Shown: positions 1-9,694 of the stretch, piece by piece
Position numbering within the stretch: the first letter of the stretch is position 1
Layout: every line of letters begins with the position of its first letter
From: Saccoglossus kowalevskii
Lineage: Eukaryota; Hemichordata; Enteropneusta; Harrimaniidae
Reading direction: 5' to 3'
Assembly: GCF_000003605.2 (NCBI RefSeq)
Contig: NW_003147058.1
Coordinates: 1 to 10,914 of the forward strand
Length of the DNA: 10,914 nt
Position numbers and translations under genes: made by a program
The notes under the pieces: model-generated
What the model saw: the letters and a program-made list of their open reading frames with translations, nothing else
What the model was told of the DNA's origin: nothing
The model's database searches: none

Positions 1-310
1 TGAAGACATGCGTTATGTTCACATCTGACTCGTATTTTTAGCTGATGACATGCACTATGTACACGTCTGACGCGTATTGTTATGCTGAAGACATGCGTTA
101 TGTTCACATCTGACTCTTATTTTTATGCTAAAGACATGCACTATGTTCACATCTGACGCGTATTTTTATGCTGAAGACATGCACTATATTCACATCTGAC
201 TCGTATTGTTATGCTGAAGACATGCGTTATGTTCACATCTGACTCGTATTTTTAGCTGATGACATGCACTATGTACACGTCTGACGCGTATTGTTATGCT
301 GAAGACATGC
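1..310. repeat. Five-monomer (214-bp) tandem duplication
   Basis: The stretch starting at 1 is repeated from 215 with an offset of 214 bp. The two are identical for about 96 bases, through the rare shortened motif tttttagctgatgac (agctgatgac at 40 and at 254) and the variant atgtacacgtctg. The offset is five monomers minus one base, as expected because one monomer in the unit is the 42-bp type. The copies part after about base 96 versus 310, where the left one continues with gcgtta and the right one with gcacta. Confidence 0.85.
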
Positions 311-962
311 ACTATGTTCACATCCGTCTCATATTGTTATGCTGACGACATGCACTATGTTTACATCTGAATAGAAATGTTACGCTGAAGACATGCACTA
401 TGTTCACATCCGACTCGTATCGTTCTGCCGAAGACATGCACTATGTTCACATCTGACGCGTATTGTTATGCTGAAGACATGCATTATGTTCACATCTGAC
501 TCGTATTGTTATGCTAAAGACATGCACTATGTTCACATCTGACTCGTATTTTTATTCTGAAGACATGCGTTATGTTCACATCTGATTGGTATTTTTATGC
601 CGAAAACATGCGCTATGTTCACATCTGACTCGTATTGTTATGCCGAAGACATGCACTATGTTCACATCTGACTCGTATTGTTATTCCGAAGACATGCACT
701 ATGTTCACATCTGACGCGTATTATTATGATGAAGACATGCACTATGTTCACATCTGACGCGTATTGTTATGCTGAAGACATGCGCTATGTTCACATCTGA
801 CTCATATTTTTATGCTGAATACATGCGCTATGTTCACATCTGACTCGTATTGTTATACCAAAGACATGCGCTATGTTCACATCTGACTCGTATTGTTATG
901 CTGAAGACGTGCACTATGTTCACATCTTACTCGTATTGTTATGCCGAAGACATGCACTATGT
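215..962. repeat. Long block A, left copy (partner at 9695-10442)
   Basis: About 748 bp of ordered monomer variants recur 9,480 bp downstream with no indel that I can find. By eye there are about six substitutions, including two near 334-336, one in ttattccg/ttattcgg, one in ctcata/ctcgta, one in tcttac/tctgac and one near the right end. The block includes the marker variants agctgatgac, atccgtctcata, atagaaatgttacg, cgttctgccg, tctgattggt, ccgaaaacatg and ctgaatacatg in the same order. Left of 215 and right of 962 the two copies carry different monomers. Confidence 0.88.
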
Positions 963-1187
963 TCATATCTGAATAGAAATGTTCTGCCGAAGACATGCAC
1001 TATGTTCACATCTGAATAGAATTGTTATGCTGAAGACATGCACTATGTTCACATCTGAATAGAATTGTTGTGCTGAAGACATCCACTATGTTCACATCTG
1101 AATAGAATGGTTGTGCTGAAGACATGCACTATGTTTACATCTGAATAGAATTGTTGTGCTGAAGACATGCACTATGTTCACATCTGA
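793..1187. repeat. Block B, left copy (partner at 2809-3203)
   Basis: 395 bp recur at an offset of 2,016 bp with two substitutions seen (at 928 and 1175). The block starts in the ctgactcatattttta variant and runs through the ataccaaag marker, a gacgtg monomer, the gttcatatctg variant and five aatagaa-type monomers, including a rare catcc form and a rare aatggttg form. It overlaps the right end of block A, so one stretch of DNA has contributed to two different copies elsewhere in the array. Confidence 0.88.
968..1187. repeat. 'aatagaa' monomer subfamily, first cluster
   Basis: Five consecutive monomers replace the usual gac(g/t)cgtattgtta segment by gaatagaa followed by atgttc, ttgttat, ttgttgt or tggttgt. 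Length stays 43 bp, so register is kept. Elsewhere the aatagaa segment occurs only as single monomers in the form aatagaaatgtt (near 368, 1487, 1958, 4574, 5776, 7148, 8690 and 9848). The clustered form mostly has ttgttgtgc, which marks it as a separate subfamily. Confidence 0.8.
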
Positions 1188-1364
1188 CGCGTATTGTTAT
1201 GCTAAAGACATGCACTATGTTCACATCTGACGTGTATTGTTATGCTAAAGACATGCACTATGTTCACATCTGACGCGTATTGTTATGCCGAAGACATGCA
1301 CTATGTTCACATCTGACTCGTATTGTTATGCTGAAGACATGCGTTATGTTCACATCTGACTCGT

Positions 1365-1500
1365 ATTTTTAGCTGATGACATGCACTATGTACACGTCTG
1401 ACGCGTATTGTTATGCTGAAGACATGCACTATGTTCACATCCGACTCGTATTTTTATGCTGACGACATGCACTATGTTTACATCTGAATAGAAATGTTAC
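1365..1500. repeat. Marker cassette agctgatgac / gtacacgtctg / gctgacgac
   Basis: Three successive unusual monomers form a cassette: a 42-bp monomer ending tttttagc, then gatgacatgcactatgtacacgtctg, then after one ordinary monomer gctgacgacatgc followed by tgtttacatctgaatagaaatgttacg. The same ordered set occurs at about 250-390, 1365-1500, 4455-4590, 5655-5790, 7025-7165 (diverged) and 9730-9865. At 2695-2816 it is cut off by a junction, and at 8655-8700 its middle is deleted. It is the best internal landmark for tracing rearrangements. Confidence 0.8.
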
Positions 1501-1599
1501 GCTGAAGACATGCACTATGTTCACATCCGACTCGTATCGTTATGCCGAAGACATGCACTATGTTCACATCTGACGCGTATTGTTATGCTGAAGACATGC

Positions 1600-1840
1600 G
1601 CTATGTTCACATCTGACTCGTATTTTTATGCTGAAGACATGCGCTATGTTCACATCTGACTCGTATTGTTATACCAAAGACATGCGCTATGTTCACATCT
1701 GACTCGTATTGTTATGCTGAAGACGTGCACTATATTCACATCTGACGCGTATTGTTATGCCAAAGACATACACTATGTGACATCTGACGCGTATTGTTAT
1801 GCCGAAGACATGTACTATGTTCTCATCCGATTCTTATTGT
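1600..1840. repeat. Block F, left copy (partner at 10264-10504)
   Basis: This run recurs at an offset of 8,664 bp, including the ataccaaag marker (1671 and 10335), the linked catacactatgtgac variant and the rare monomer catgtactatgttctcatccgatt. That last form is seen only in these two places. About half a dozen substitutions separate the copies. In the right copy it is joined directly to block A, while in the left copy it has different neighbours. Confidence 0.8.
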
Positions 1841-2020
1841 TATGCTGATGACATGCACTATGATCACATCTGACTCGTATTGTTATGCCGAAGACATGCA
1901 CTATGTTCACATCAGACTCGTATTTTTATGCCGAAGACATGCACTATGTTCACAGCTGAATAGAAATGTTCTGTCGAAGACAAGCGCTATGTTCACATCT
2001 GACTCGTATTGTTATGCCGA

Positions 2021-2816
2021 AGACATGCACTATGTTCACATCTGACTCGTATTGTTATTCCAAAGACATGCACTATGTTCACATCTGACGCGTATTATTA
2101 TGATGAAGACATGCACTATGTTCACATCTGACGCTTATTTTTATGCTGAAGACATGCGCTATGTTCACATCTGACTCGTATTGTTATGCTGAAGACATGC
2201 GCTACGTTCACATCTGACTCGTATTGTTATACCAAAGACATGCGCTATGTTCACATCTGACTCGTATTGTTATGCTGAAGACGTGCACTATGTTTACATC
2301 TGACGTGTATTGTTATGCCGAAGACATACACTATGTGACATCTGACGCGTATTGTTATGCCGAAGACATGCACTATGTTCACATCTGACGCGTATTGTTA
2401 TGCCGAAGACATACACTATGTGACATCTGACGCGTATTGTTATGCCGAAGACATGCACTATGTTCACATCTGACGCGTATTGTTATGCTAAAGACATGCA
2501 CTATGTTCACATCTGACGCGTATTGTTATGCTAAAGACATGCACTATGTTCACATCTGACTCTTATTGTAATGCTAAAGACATGCACTATGTTCACATCT
2601 GACGCGTATTTTTATGCTGAAGACATGCACTATGTTCACATCTGACTCGTATTGTTATGCTGAAGACATGCGTTATGTTCACATCTGACTCGTATTTTTA
2701 GCTGATGACATGCACTATGTACACGTCTGACGCGTATTGTTATGCTGAAGACATGCACTATGTTCACATCCGACTCGTATTGTTATGCTGACGACATGCA
2801 CTATGTTTACATCTGA
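2021..2816. repeat. Block C, left copy (partner at 3824-4576)
   Basis: The block matches downstream DNA at offset 1,803 bp up to about 2520 and at offset 1,760 bp from about 2561. The 43-bp change is exactly one extra monomer in this copy, at about 2485-2560, within a run of gctaaag monomers. Shared rare variants include ttattccaaag, gctacgttc, tgtttacatctgacgtg, two catacactatgtgac monomers and tcttattgtaatgct. I count only about five substitutions. The match stops sharply at 2816, where the sequence switches to block B. Confidence 0.88.
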
Positions 2817-3203
2817 CTCATATTTTTATGCTGAATACATGCGCTATGTTCACATCTGACTCGTATTGTTATACCAAAGACATGCGCTATGTTCACATCT
2901 GACTCGTATTGTTATGCTGAAGACGTGCACTATGTTCACATCTGACTCGTATTGTTATGCCGAAGACATGCACTATGTTCATATCTGAATAGAAATGTTC
3001 TGCCGAAGACATGCACTATGTTCACATCTGAATAGAATTGTTATGCTGAAGACATGCACTATGTTCACATCTGAATAGAATTGTTGTGCTGAAGACATCC
3101 ACTATGTTCACATCTGAATAGAATGGTTGTGCTGAAGACATGCACTATGTTTACATCTGAATAGAATTGTTGTGCTGAAGACATGCACTATTTTCACATC
3201 TGA
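2809..3203. repeat. Block B, right copy
   Basis: This is the second copy of 793-1187 at offset 2,016 bp, differing at two positions. It abuts block C within the monomer at 2801-2820: the left part (ctatgtttac) belongs to the block C context also seen at 4561-4570, and the right part (ctcatattttta) to the block B context seen at 801. After 3203 the copies part, this one continuing into further aatagaa monomers. Confidence 0.87.
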
Positions 3204-3445
3204 ATACAATTCTTATGCTGAAGACATGTACTATGTTCACATCTGACTCATATTGTTATGCTGAGGACATGCACTATGTTCACATCTGAATAGAATTATT
3301 GTGCTGAAGACATGCACTATGTTCACATCTGAATAAAATTGTTATGGTGCAGACATGCACTATGTTCACATCTGAATAGAATTGTTGTGCTGAAGACATG
3401 CATTATGTTCACATCTGAATAGAATTGTTATTCTGAAGACATGCA
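2984..3445. repeat. 'aatagaa' monomer subfamily, second and longer cluster
   Basis: About eleven consecutive monomers, nearly all of the aatagaa type. The left half (to 3203) is a copy of 968-1187. The right half (3204-3445) has no second copy in the window and carries private changes: aatacaattctta, catgtactatg, gctgaggac, aatagaattatt, aataaaattg and ggtgcagac. One tctgactcata monomer is interspersed at about 3243. This is the most divergent stretch of the window. Confidence 0.8.
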
Positions 3446-3459
3446 CTATGTTCACATCT

Positions 3460-3806
3460 GATTCGTATTTTTATGCTGAAGACATGGACTATGTCCACAT
3501 CTGGCTCGTATTGTTATGCAGAAGACATGCACTATGTTCACATCTGACGCGTATTTTTATGCTGAAGACATGCGCTATGTTCACATCTGACTCGTATTGT
3601 TATGCTGAAGACATGCATTATGTTCACATCTGACTCGTATTGTTATGCTAAAGACATGCACTATGTTCACATCTGACTCGTATTTTTATTATGAAGACAT
3701 GCGTTATGTTCACATCTCATTGGTATTTTTATGCCGAAAACATGCGCTATGTTCACATCTGACTCGTATTGTTATGCCGAAGACATGCACTATGTTCACA
3801 TCTGAC
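3460..3806. repeat. Block D, left copy (partner at 8818-9164)
   Basis: 347 bp recur at offset 5,358 bp with about five substitutions. Distinctive shared variants are tctgattcg, catgga(c/g)tatg, the TGA-destroying ctggctcg, gcagaagac, and the tct(g/c)attggt plus ccgaaaacatg pair. Past 3806 this copy is one monomer shorter than 8818-9164 before both reach gcgtattattatgatgaag. The tct(g/c)attggt part also exists in block A (581 and 10061) and at 10705. Confidence 0.85.
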
Positions 3807-3823
3807 GCGTATTATTATGATGA

Positions 3824-4576
3824 AGACATACACTATGTTCACATCTGACTCGTATTGTTATTCCAAAGACATGCATTATGTTCACATCTGACGCGTATTA
3901 TTATGATGAAGACATGCACTATGTTCACATCTGACGCGTATTTTTATGCTGAAGACATGCGCTATGTTCACATCTGACTCGTATTGTTATGCTGAAGACA
4001 TGCGCTACGTTCACATCTGACTCGTATTGTTATACCAAAGACATGCGCTATGTTCACATCTGACTCGTATTGTTATGCTGAAGACGTGCACTATGTTTAC
4101 ATCTGACGTGTATTGTTATGCCGAAGACATACACTATGTGACATCTGACGCGTATTGTTATGCCGAAGACATGCACTATGTTCACATCTGACGCGTATTG
4201 TTATGCCGAAGACATACACTATGTGACATCTGACGCGTATTGTTATGCCGAAGACATGCACTATGTTCACATCTGACGCGTATTGTTATGCTAAAGACAT
4301 GCACTATGTTCACATCTGACTCTTATTGTAATGCTAACGACATGCACTATGTTCACATCTGACGCGTATTTTTATGCTGAAGACATGCACTATGTTCACA
4401 TCTGACTCGTATTGTTATGCTGAAGACATGCGTTATGTTCACATCTGACTCGTATTTTTAGCTGATGACATGCACTATGTACACGTCTGACGCGTATTGT
4501 TATGCTGAAGACATGCACTATGTTCACATCCGACTCGTATTGTTATGCTGACGACATGCACTATGTTTACATCTGA
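3824..4576. repeat. Block C, right copy
   Basis: This is the second copy of 2021-2816, one monomer shorter in the gctaaag run near 4300. It carries private changes catgcatta near 3876 and gctaacgac near 4338. Unlike the left copy, after 4576 it continues into the full aatagaaatgttacg cassette, so this copy keeps the longer original arrangement and the left one is interrupted by the block B junction. Confidence 0.87.
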
Positions 4577-4794
4577 ATAGAAATGTTACGCTGAAGACAT
4601 GCACTATGTTCACATCCGACTCGTATTGTTATGCCGAAGACATGCACTATGTTCACATCTGACGCGTATTGTTATGCTGAAGACATGCGCTATGTTCACA
4701 TCTGACTCGTATTTTTATGCTGAAGACATGCGCTATGTTCACATCTGACTCGTATTGTTATACCAAAGACATGCACTATGTTCACATCTGACTC

Positions 4795-5319
4795 TTATTG
4801 TTATTCCGAAGACATGCACTATGTTCACATCTGACGCGTATTATTATGATGAAGACATGCACTATGTTCACATCTGACGCGTATTTTTATGCTGAAGACA
4901 TGCGCTATGTTCACATCTGACTCGTATTGTTATGCTGAAGACATGCGCTACGTTCACATCTGACTCGTATTGTTATACCAAAGACATGCGCTATGTTCAC
5001 ATCTGACTCGTATTGTTATGCTGAAGACGTGCACTATGTTCACATCTGACGCGTATTGTTATGCCGAAGACATACACTATGTGACATCTGACGCGTATTG
5101 TTATGCCGAAGACATGCACTATGTTTACATCTGACACGTATTGTTATGCCGAAGACATACACTATGTGACATCTGACGCGTATTGTTATGCCGAAGACAT
5201 GCACTATGTTCACATCTGACGCGTATTGTTATGCTAAAGACATGCACTATGTTCACATCTGAATCGTATTTTTATGCTGATGACATGCACTATGTTCACA
5301 CCTGACTCGTATTGTTATG
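4795..5319. repeat. Block E, left copy (partner at 7967-8491)
   Basis: 525 bp recur at offset 3,172 bp with a single mismatch seen (tatg here, tacg at 8208-8211). Beyond 5319 the two realign from about 5454 at offset 3,000 bp, up to 5681. The 172-bp change of offset is exactly four monomers, present here and absent from the right copy. The extra DNA corresponds to the local duplication at 5219-5476 plus one monomer. Confidence 0.9.
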
Positions 5320-5476
5320 CCGAAGACATGCACTATGTTCACATCTGACGCGTATTGTTATGCTAAAGACATGCACTATGTTCACATCTGAATCGTATTT
5401 TTATGCTGATGACATGCACTATGTTCACACCTGACTCGTATTGTTATACCAAAGACATGCACTATGTTCACACCTG
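5219..5476. repeat. Three-monomer (129-bp) tandem duplication
   Basis: Two 129-bp units lie side by side, 5219-5347 and 5348-5476, each with gctaaag, then tctgaatcgtattttta, then gctgatgac and cacacctgac variants in the same order. The only differences seen are near the right end: gccgaag becomes accaaag, and acatctgac becomes acacctgac. The block E partner at 7967-8491 has a single unit, so the duplication arose in this copy after blocks E separated, or was lost from the other. Confidence 0.85.
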
Positions 5477-5939
5477 ACTCGTATTGTTATGCTGAAGACA
5501 TGCGTTATGTTCACATCTGACTCTTATTGTTATGCTAAAGACATGCACTATGCTCACATCTGACGCGTATTTTTATGCTGAAGACATGCACTATGTTCAC
5601 ATCTGACTCGTATTGTTATGCTGAAGACATGCGTTATGTTCACATCTGACTCGTATTTTTAGCTGATGACATGCACTATGTACACGTCTGACGCGTATTG
5701 TTATGCTGAAGACATGCACTATGTTCACATCCGTCTCATATTGTTATGCTGACGACATGCACTATGTTTACGCCTGAATAGAAATGTTACGCTGAAGACA
5801 TGCACTATGTTCACATCCGACTCGTATCGTTATGCCGAAGACATGCACTATGTTCACATCTGACGCGTATTGTTATGCTGAAGACATGCGCTATGTTCAC
5901 ATCTGACTCGTATTGTTATGCTGAAGACATGCATTATGT

Positions 5940-5990
5940 TCACATCTGACTCGTATGTATGCTTAAAGACATGCACTATGTTCACATCTG
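5940..5990. repeat. Rearranged monomer with disrupted tail
   Basis: In place of the usual tattgttatgctaaag the monomer reads tatgtatgcttaaag, with bases lost and gained in a few positions. I see no other copy. It is a local point of instability or a sequencing error within otherwise regular monomers. Confidence 0.6.
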
Positions 5991-6435
5991 ACTCGTATTT
6001 TTATTCTGAAGACATGCGTTATGTTCACATCTGACGCGTATTATTATGATGAAGACATGCACTATGTTCACATCTGACGCGTATTTTTATGCTGAAGGTA
6101 TGCGCTATGTTCACATCTGACTCGTATTGTTATGCTGAAGACATGCGCTACGTTCACATCTGACTCGTATTGTTATACCAAAGACATGCGCTATGTTCAC
6201 ATCTGACTCGTATTGTTATGCTGAAGACGTGCACTATGTTCACATCTGACGCGTATTTTTATGCCGAAGACATACACTATGTGACATCTGACGCGTATTG
6301 TTATGCCGAAGACATGCACTATGTTCACATCTGACACGTATTGTTATGCTGAAGACGTGCACTATGTTCACATCTGACGCGTATTGTTATGCTGAAGACA
6401 TGCACTATGTTCACATCTGACGCGTATTGTTATGC

Positions 6436-7034
6436 CGAAGACATGCACTATGTTCACATCTGACGCGTATTGTTATGCTAAAGACATGCACTATGTTCAC
6501 ATCTGAATCGTATTTTTATGCTGATGACATGCACTATGTTCACACCTGACACGTATTGTTATGCTGAAGACATGCGTTATGTTCACATCTGACTCTTATT
6601 GTTATGCTAAAGACATGCACTATGTTCACATCTGACGCGTATTTTTATGCTGAAGACATGCACTATGTTCACATCTGACTCGTATTGTTATGCTGAAGAC
6701 ATGCGTTATGTTCACATCTGACTCGTATTTTTAGCTGATGACATGCACTATGTGACATCTGACGCGTATTGTTATGCTAAAGACATGCACTATGTTCACA
6801 TCTGAATCGTATTTTTATGCTGATGACATGCACTATGTTCACACCTGACTCGTATTGTTATGCTGAAGACATGCGTTATGTTCACATCTGACTCTTATCG
6901 TTATGCTAAAGACATGCACTATGTTCACATCTGACGCGTATTTTTATGTTGAAGACATGCACTATGTTCACATCTGACTCGTATTGTTATGCTGAAGACA
7001 TGCGTTATGTTCACATCTGACTCGTATTTTAGCT
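6436..7034. repeat. Seven-monomer tandem duplication (about 299-bp unit)
   Basis: The run gctaaag / gaatcgtattttta / gctgatgac / cacacctgac / tgcgtta / ctctta / gctaaag / agctgatgac is present twice in a row, offset 299 bp (298 at the agctgatgac marker because the right unit lacks one T at about 7028). A handful of substitutions separate the units (acgt/tcgt, ttgt/tcgt, gctg/gttg). At the join a monomer reads catgcactatgtgac, the only one of 16 tgtgac monomers that does not have catacac before it, as expected for a crossover product. Confidence 0.85.
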
Positions 7035-7381
7035 GATGACATGCACTATGTACACGTCTGTCGCGTATTGTTATGCTGAAGACATGCACTATGTTCACAT
7101 CCGTCTCATATTGTTATGCTGACGACATGCACTTATGTTTACATCTGAATAGAAATGTTACGCTGAAGACATGCACTATGTTCACATCCGACTCGTATCG
7201 TTATGCCGAAGACATGCACTATGTTCACATCTGACACGTATTGTTATGCTGAAGACATGCGTTATTTTCACATCTGACTCGTATTTTTATGCTGAAGACA
7301 TGCGCTATGTTCACATCTGACTCGTATTGTTATACCAAAGACATGCGCTATGTTCACATCTGACTCGTATTGTTATGCTGA

Positions 7382-7404
7382 AGACGTGCACTATGTTCAC
7401 ATCT
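7382..7404. other. Degenerate 23-bp dyad, representative monomer
   Basis: Arms agacgtgcac and gttcacatct flank a central tat. The left arm matches the reverse complement of the right arm at 8 of 10 positions. The common gacatg monomers score 7 of 10. The form is carried by essentially every monomer, so it recurs every 43 bp. It could be a binding site for a dimeric protein or only a relic. I see no match to a CENP-B box, and no known factor can be named. Confidence 0.4.
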
Positions 7405-7920
7405 GACGCGTATTGTTATGCCGAAGACATACACTATGTGACATCTGACGCGTATTGTTATGCCGAAGACATGCACTATGTTCACATCTGACTCGTATTG
7501 TTATGCTGAAGACGTGCACTATGTTCACATCTGACGCGTATTGTTATGCTGAAGACATGCACTATGTTCACATCTGATGCGTATTGTTATGCCGAAGACA
7601 TACACTATGTGACATCTGATGCGTATTGTTATGCCGAAGACATGCACTATGTTCACATCTGACGCGTATTGTTATGCTAAAGACATGCACTATGTTCACA
7701 TCTGACTCGTATTTTTATGCTGATGACATGCACTATGTTCACACCTGACTCGTATTGTTATGCTGAAGACATGCGTTATGTTCACATCTGACTCTTATTG
7801 TTATGCTAAAGACATGCACTATGTTCTCAACTGACTCGTATTGTTATGCTGAAGACATGCGTTATGTTCACATCTGACTCGTATTGTTATGCCGAAGACA
7901 TGCGCTATGTTCACATCTGA

Positions 7921-9120
7921 CTCGTATTGTTATGCCGAAGACATGCACTATGTTCACATCTGACTCGTATTGTTATTCCGAAGACATGCACTATGTTCAC
8001 ATCTGACGCGTATTATTATGATGAAGACATGCACTATGTTCACATCTGACGCGTATTTTTATGCTGAAGACATGCGCTATGTTCACATCTGACTCGTATT
8101 GTTATGCTGAAGACATGCGCTACGTTCACATCTGACTCGTATTGTTATACCAAAGACATGCGCTATGTTCACATCTGACTCGTATTGTTATGCTGAAGAC
8201 GTGCACTACGTTCACATCTGACGCGTATTGTTATGCCGAAGACATACACTATGTGACATCTGACGCGTATTGTTATGCCGAAGACATGCACTATGTTTAC
8301 ATCTGACACGTATTGTTATGCCGAAGACATACACTATGTGACATCTGACGCGTATTGTTATGCCGAAGACATGCACTATGTTCACATCTGACGCGTATTG
8401 TTATGCTAAAGACATGCACTATGTTCACATCTGAATCGTATTTTTATGCTGATGACATGCACTATGTTCACACCTGACTCGTATTGTTATGCTGAAGACA
8501 TGCGTTATGTTCACATCTGACTCTTATTGTTATGCTAAAGACATGCACTATGCTCACATCTGACGCGTATTTTTATGCTGAAGACATGCACTATGTTCAC
8601 ATCTGACTCGTATTGTTATGCTGAAGACATACGTTATGTTCACATCTGACTCGTATTTTTAGCTGATGACATGCACTATGTTTACGTCTGAATAGAAATG
8701 TTACGCTGAAGACATGCGCTATGTTCACATCTGACTCGTATTGTTATGCTGAAGACGTGCACTATGTTCACATCTGACGCGTATTGTTATGCCGAAGACA
8801 TACACTATGTGACATCTGATTCGTATTTTTATGCTGAAGACATGGAGTATGTTCACATCTGGCTCGTATTGTTATGCAGAAGACATGCACTATGTTCACA
8901 TCTGACGCGTATTTTTATGTTGAAGACATGCGCTATGTTCACATCTGACTCGTATTGTTATGCTGAAGACATGCATTATGTTCACATCTGACTCGTATTG
9001 TTATGCTAAAGACATGCACTATGTTCACATCTGACTCGTATTTTTATTCTGAAGACATGCGTTATGTTCACATCTGATTGGTATTTTTATGCCGAAAACA
9101 TGCGCTATGTTCACATCTGA
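7921..9120. repeat. Higher-order unit of about 1,200 bp, second clear example
   Basis: 7921-8295 matches 9121-9495 at an offset of exactly 1,200 bp with very few changes (tcgtat/tcgaat at about 9167, tacg/tatg near 8209). The left one then carries the atgtttacatctgacacg monomers shared with 5101-5160, while the right one jumps directly to gctaaag. The unit length equals that of the pair 4461/5661, supporting a common ancestral 28-monomer unit. Confidence 0.72.
7967..8491. repeat. Block E, right copy
   Basis: Second copy of 4795-5319, one mismatch over 525 bp. It continues into 8454-8681, which matches 5454-5681 at offset 3,000 bp, including the private tatgctcacatc variant. At 8682 the two part: this copy passes directly from the agctgatgac cassette into gtctgaatagaaatg, having lost about two monomers found at 5682-5766. 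Confidence 0.9.
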
Positions 9121-9164
9121 CTCGTATTGTTATGCCGAAGACATGCACTATGTTCACATCTGAC
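8818..9164. repeat. Block D, right copy
   Basis: Second copy of 3460-3806 at offset 5,358 bp. Its left join follows a catacactatgtgac monomer at about 8800, whereas the left copy follows aatagaa monomers, so the boundary at about 8818 is a recombination junction. Its right part (from about 8962) also matches block A at 470-800 at offset 8,492 bp. Confidence 0.84.
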
Positions 9165-9694
9165 TCGAATTGTTATTCCGAAGACATGCACTATGTTCAC
9201 ATCTGACGCGTATTATTATGATGAAGACATGCACTATGTTCACATCTGACGCGTATTTTTATGCTGAAGACATGCGCTATGTTCACATCTGACTCGTATT
9301 GTTATGCTGAAGACATGCGCTACGTTCACATCTGACTCGTATTGTTATACCAAAGACATGCGCTATGTTCACATCTGACTCGTATTGTTATGCTGAAGAC
9401 GTGCACTATGTTCACATCTGACGCGTATTGTTATGCCGAAGACATACACTATGTGACATCTGACGCGTATTGTTATGCCGAAGACATGCACTATGTTCAC
9501 ATCTGACGCGTATTGTTTATGCTAAAGACATGCACTATGTTCACATCTGAATCGTATTTTTATGCTGATGACATGCACTATGTTCACACCTGACACGTAT
9601 TGTTATGCTGAAGACATGCGTTATGTTCACATCTGACTCTTATTTTTATGCTAAAGACATGCACTATGTTCACATCTGACGCGTATTTTTATGA

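Larger units (their letters stand above)
4461..5660. repeat. Higher-order unit of about 1,200 bp (28 monomers)
   Basis: The agctgatgac cassette at 4460 recurs at 5661, and the run starting ctcgtattgttatgctgaag at 4921 recurs at 6121, identical for the first 120 bases and with one change over about the first 200. This gives a higher-order period of about 1,200 bp, that is 28 monomers less about four bases for the 42-bp variants. The period is not strictly kept: one unit contains the 3-monomer duplication at 5219-5476, and others are shortened or lengthened by whole monomers. Confidence 0.7.

Noticed and set aside
1666-2045. Overlapping open frames of 60 and 83 codons
   Set aside because: They consist only of translated satellite, have a 43-residue internal period, no ribosome or splice context, and overlap each other in different frames. 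Stops recur wherever the variant monomers do not remove TGA.
3000-3450. Possible inserted transposon remnant because the sequence diverges here
   Set aside because: The 43-bp register and the core tatgttcacatctga are kept throughout; it is a monomer subfamily, with no terminal repeats or target-site duplication.
3448-3848. Two adjacent open frames of 61 and 67 codons
   Set aside because: Same satellite translation; their stop is the recurring atctga, and their length depends on the chance ctggctcg change near 3500.
7382-7404. RNA hairpin or terminator formed by the dyad
   Set aside because: Only 7-8 of 10 pairs form around a 3-base loop, with interrupting mismatches and no following T-run, so a stable hairpin or terminator is not supported.
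8746-8991. Open frame of 81 codons
   Set aside because: It exists because block D repeats the ctggctcg and gcagaag changes and a 42-bp monomer shifts frame. Nothing resembles a protein domain.
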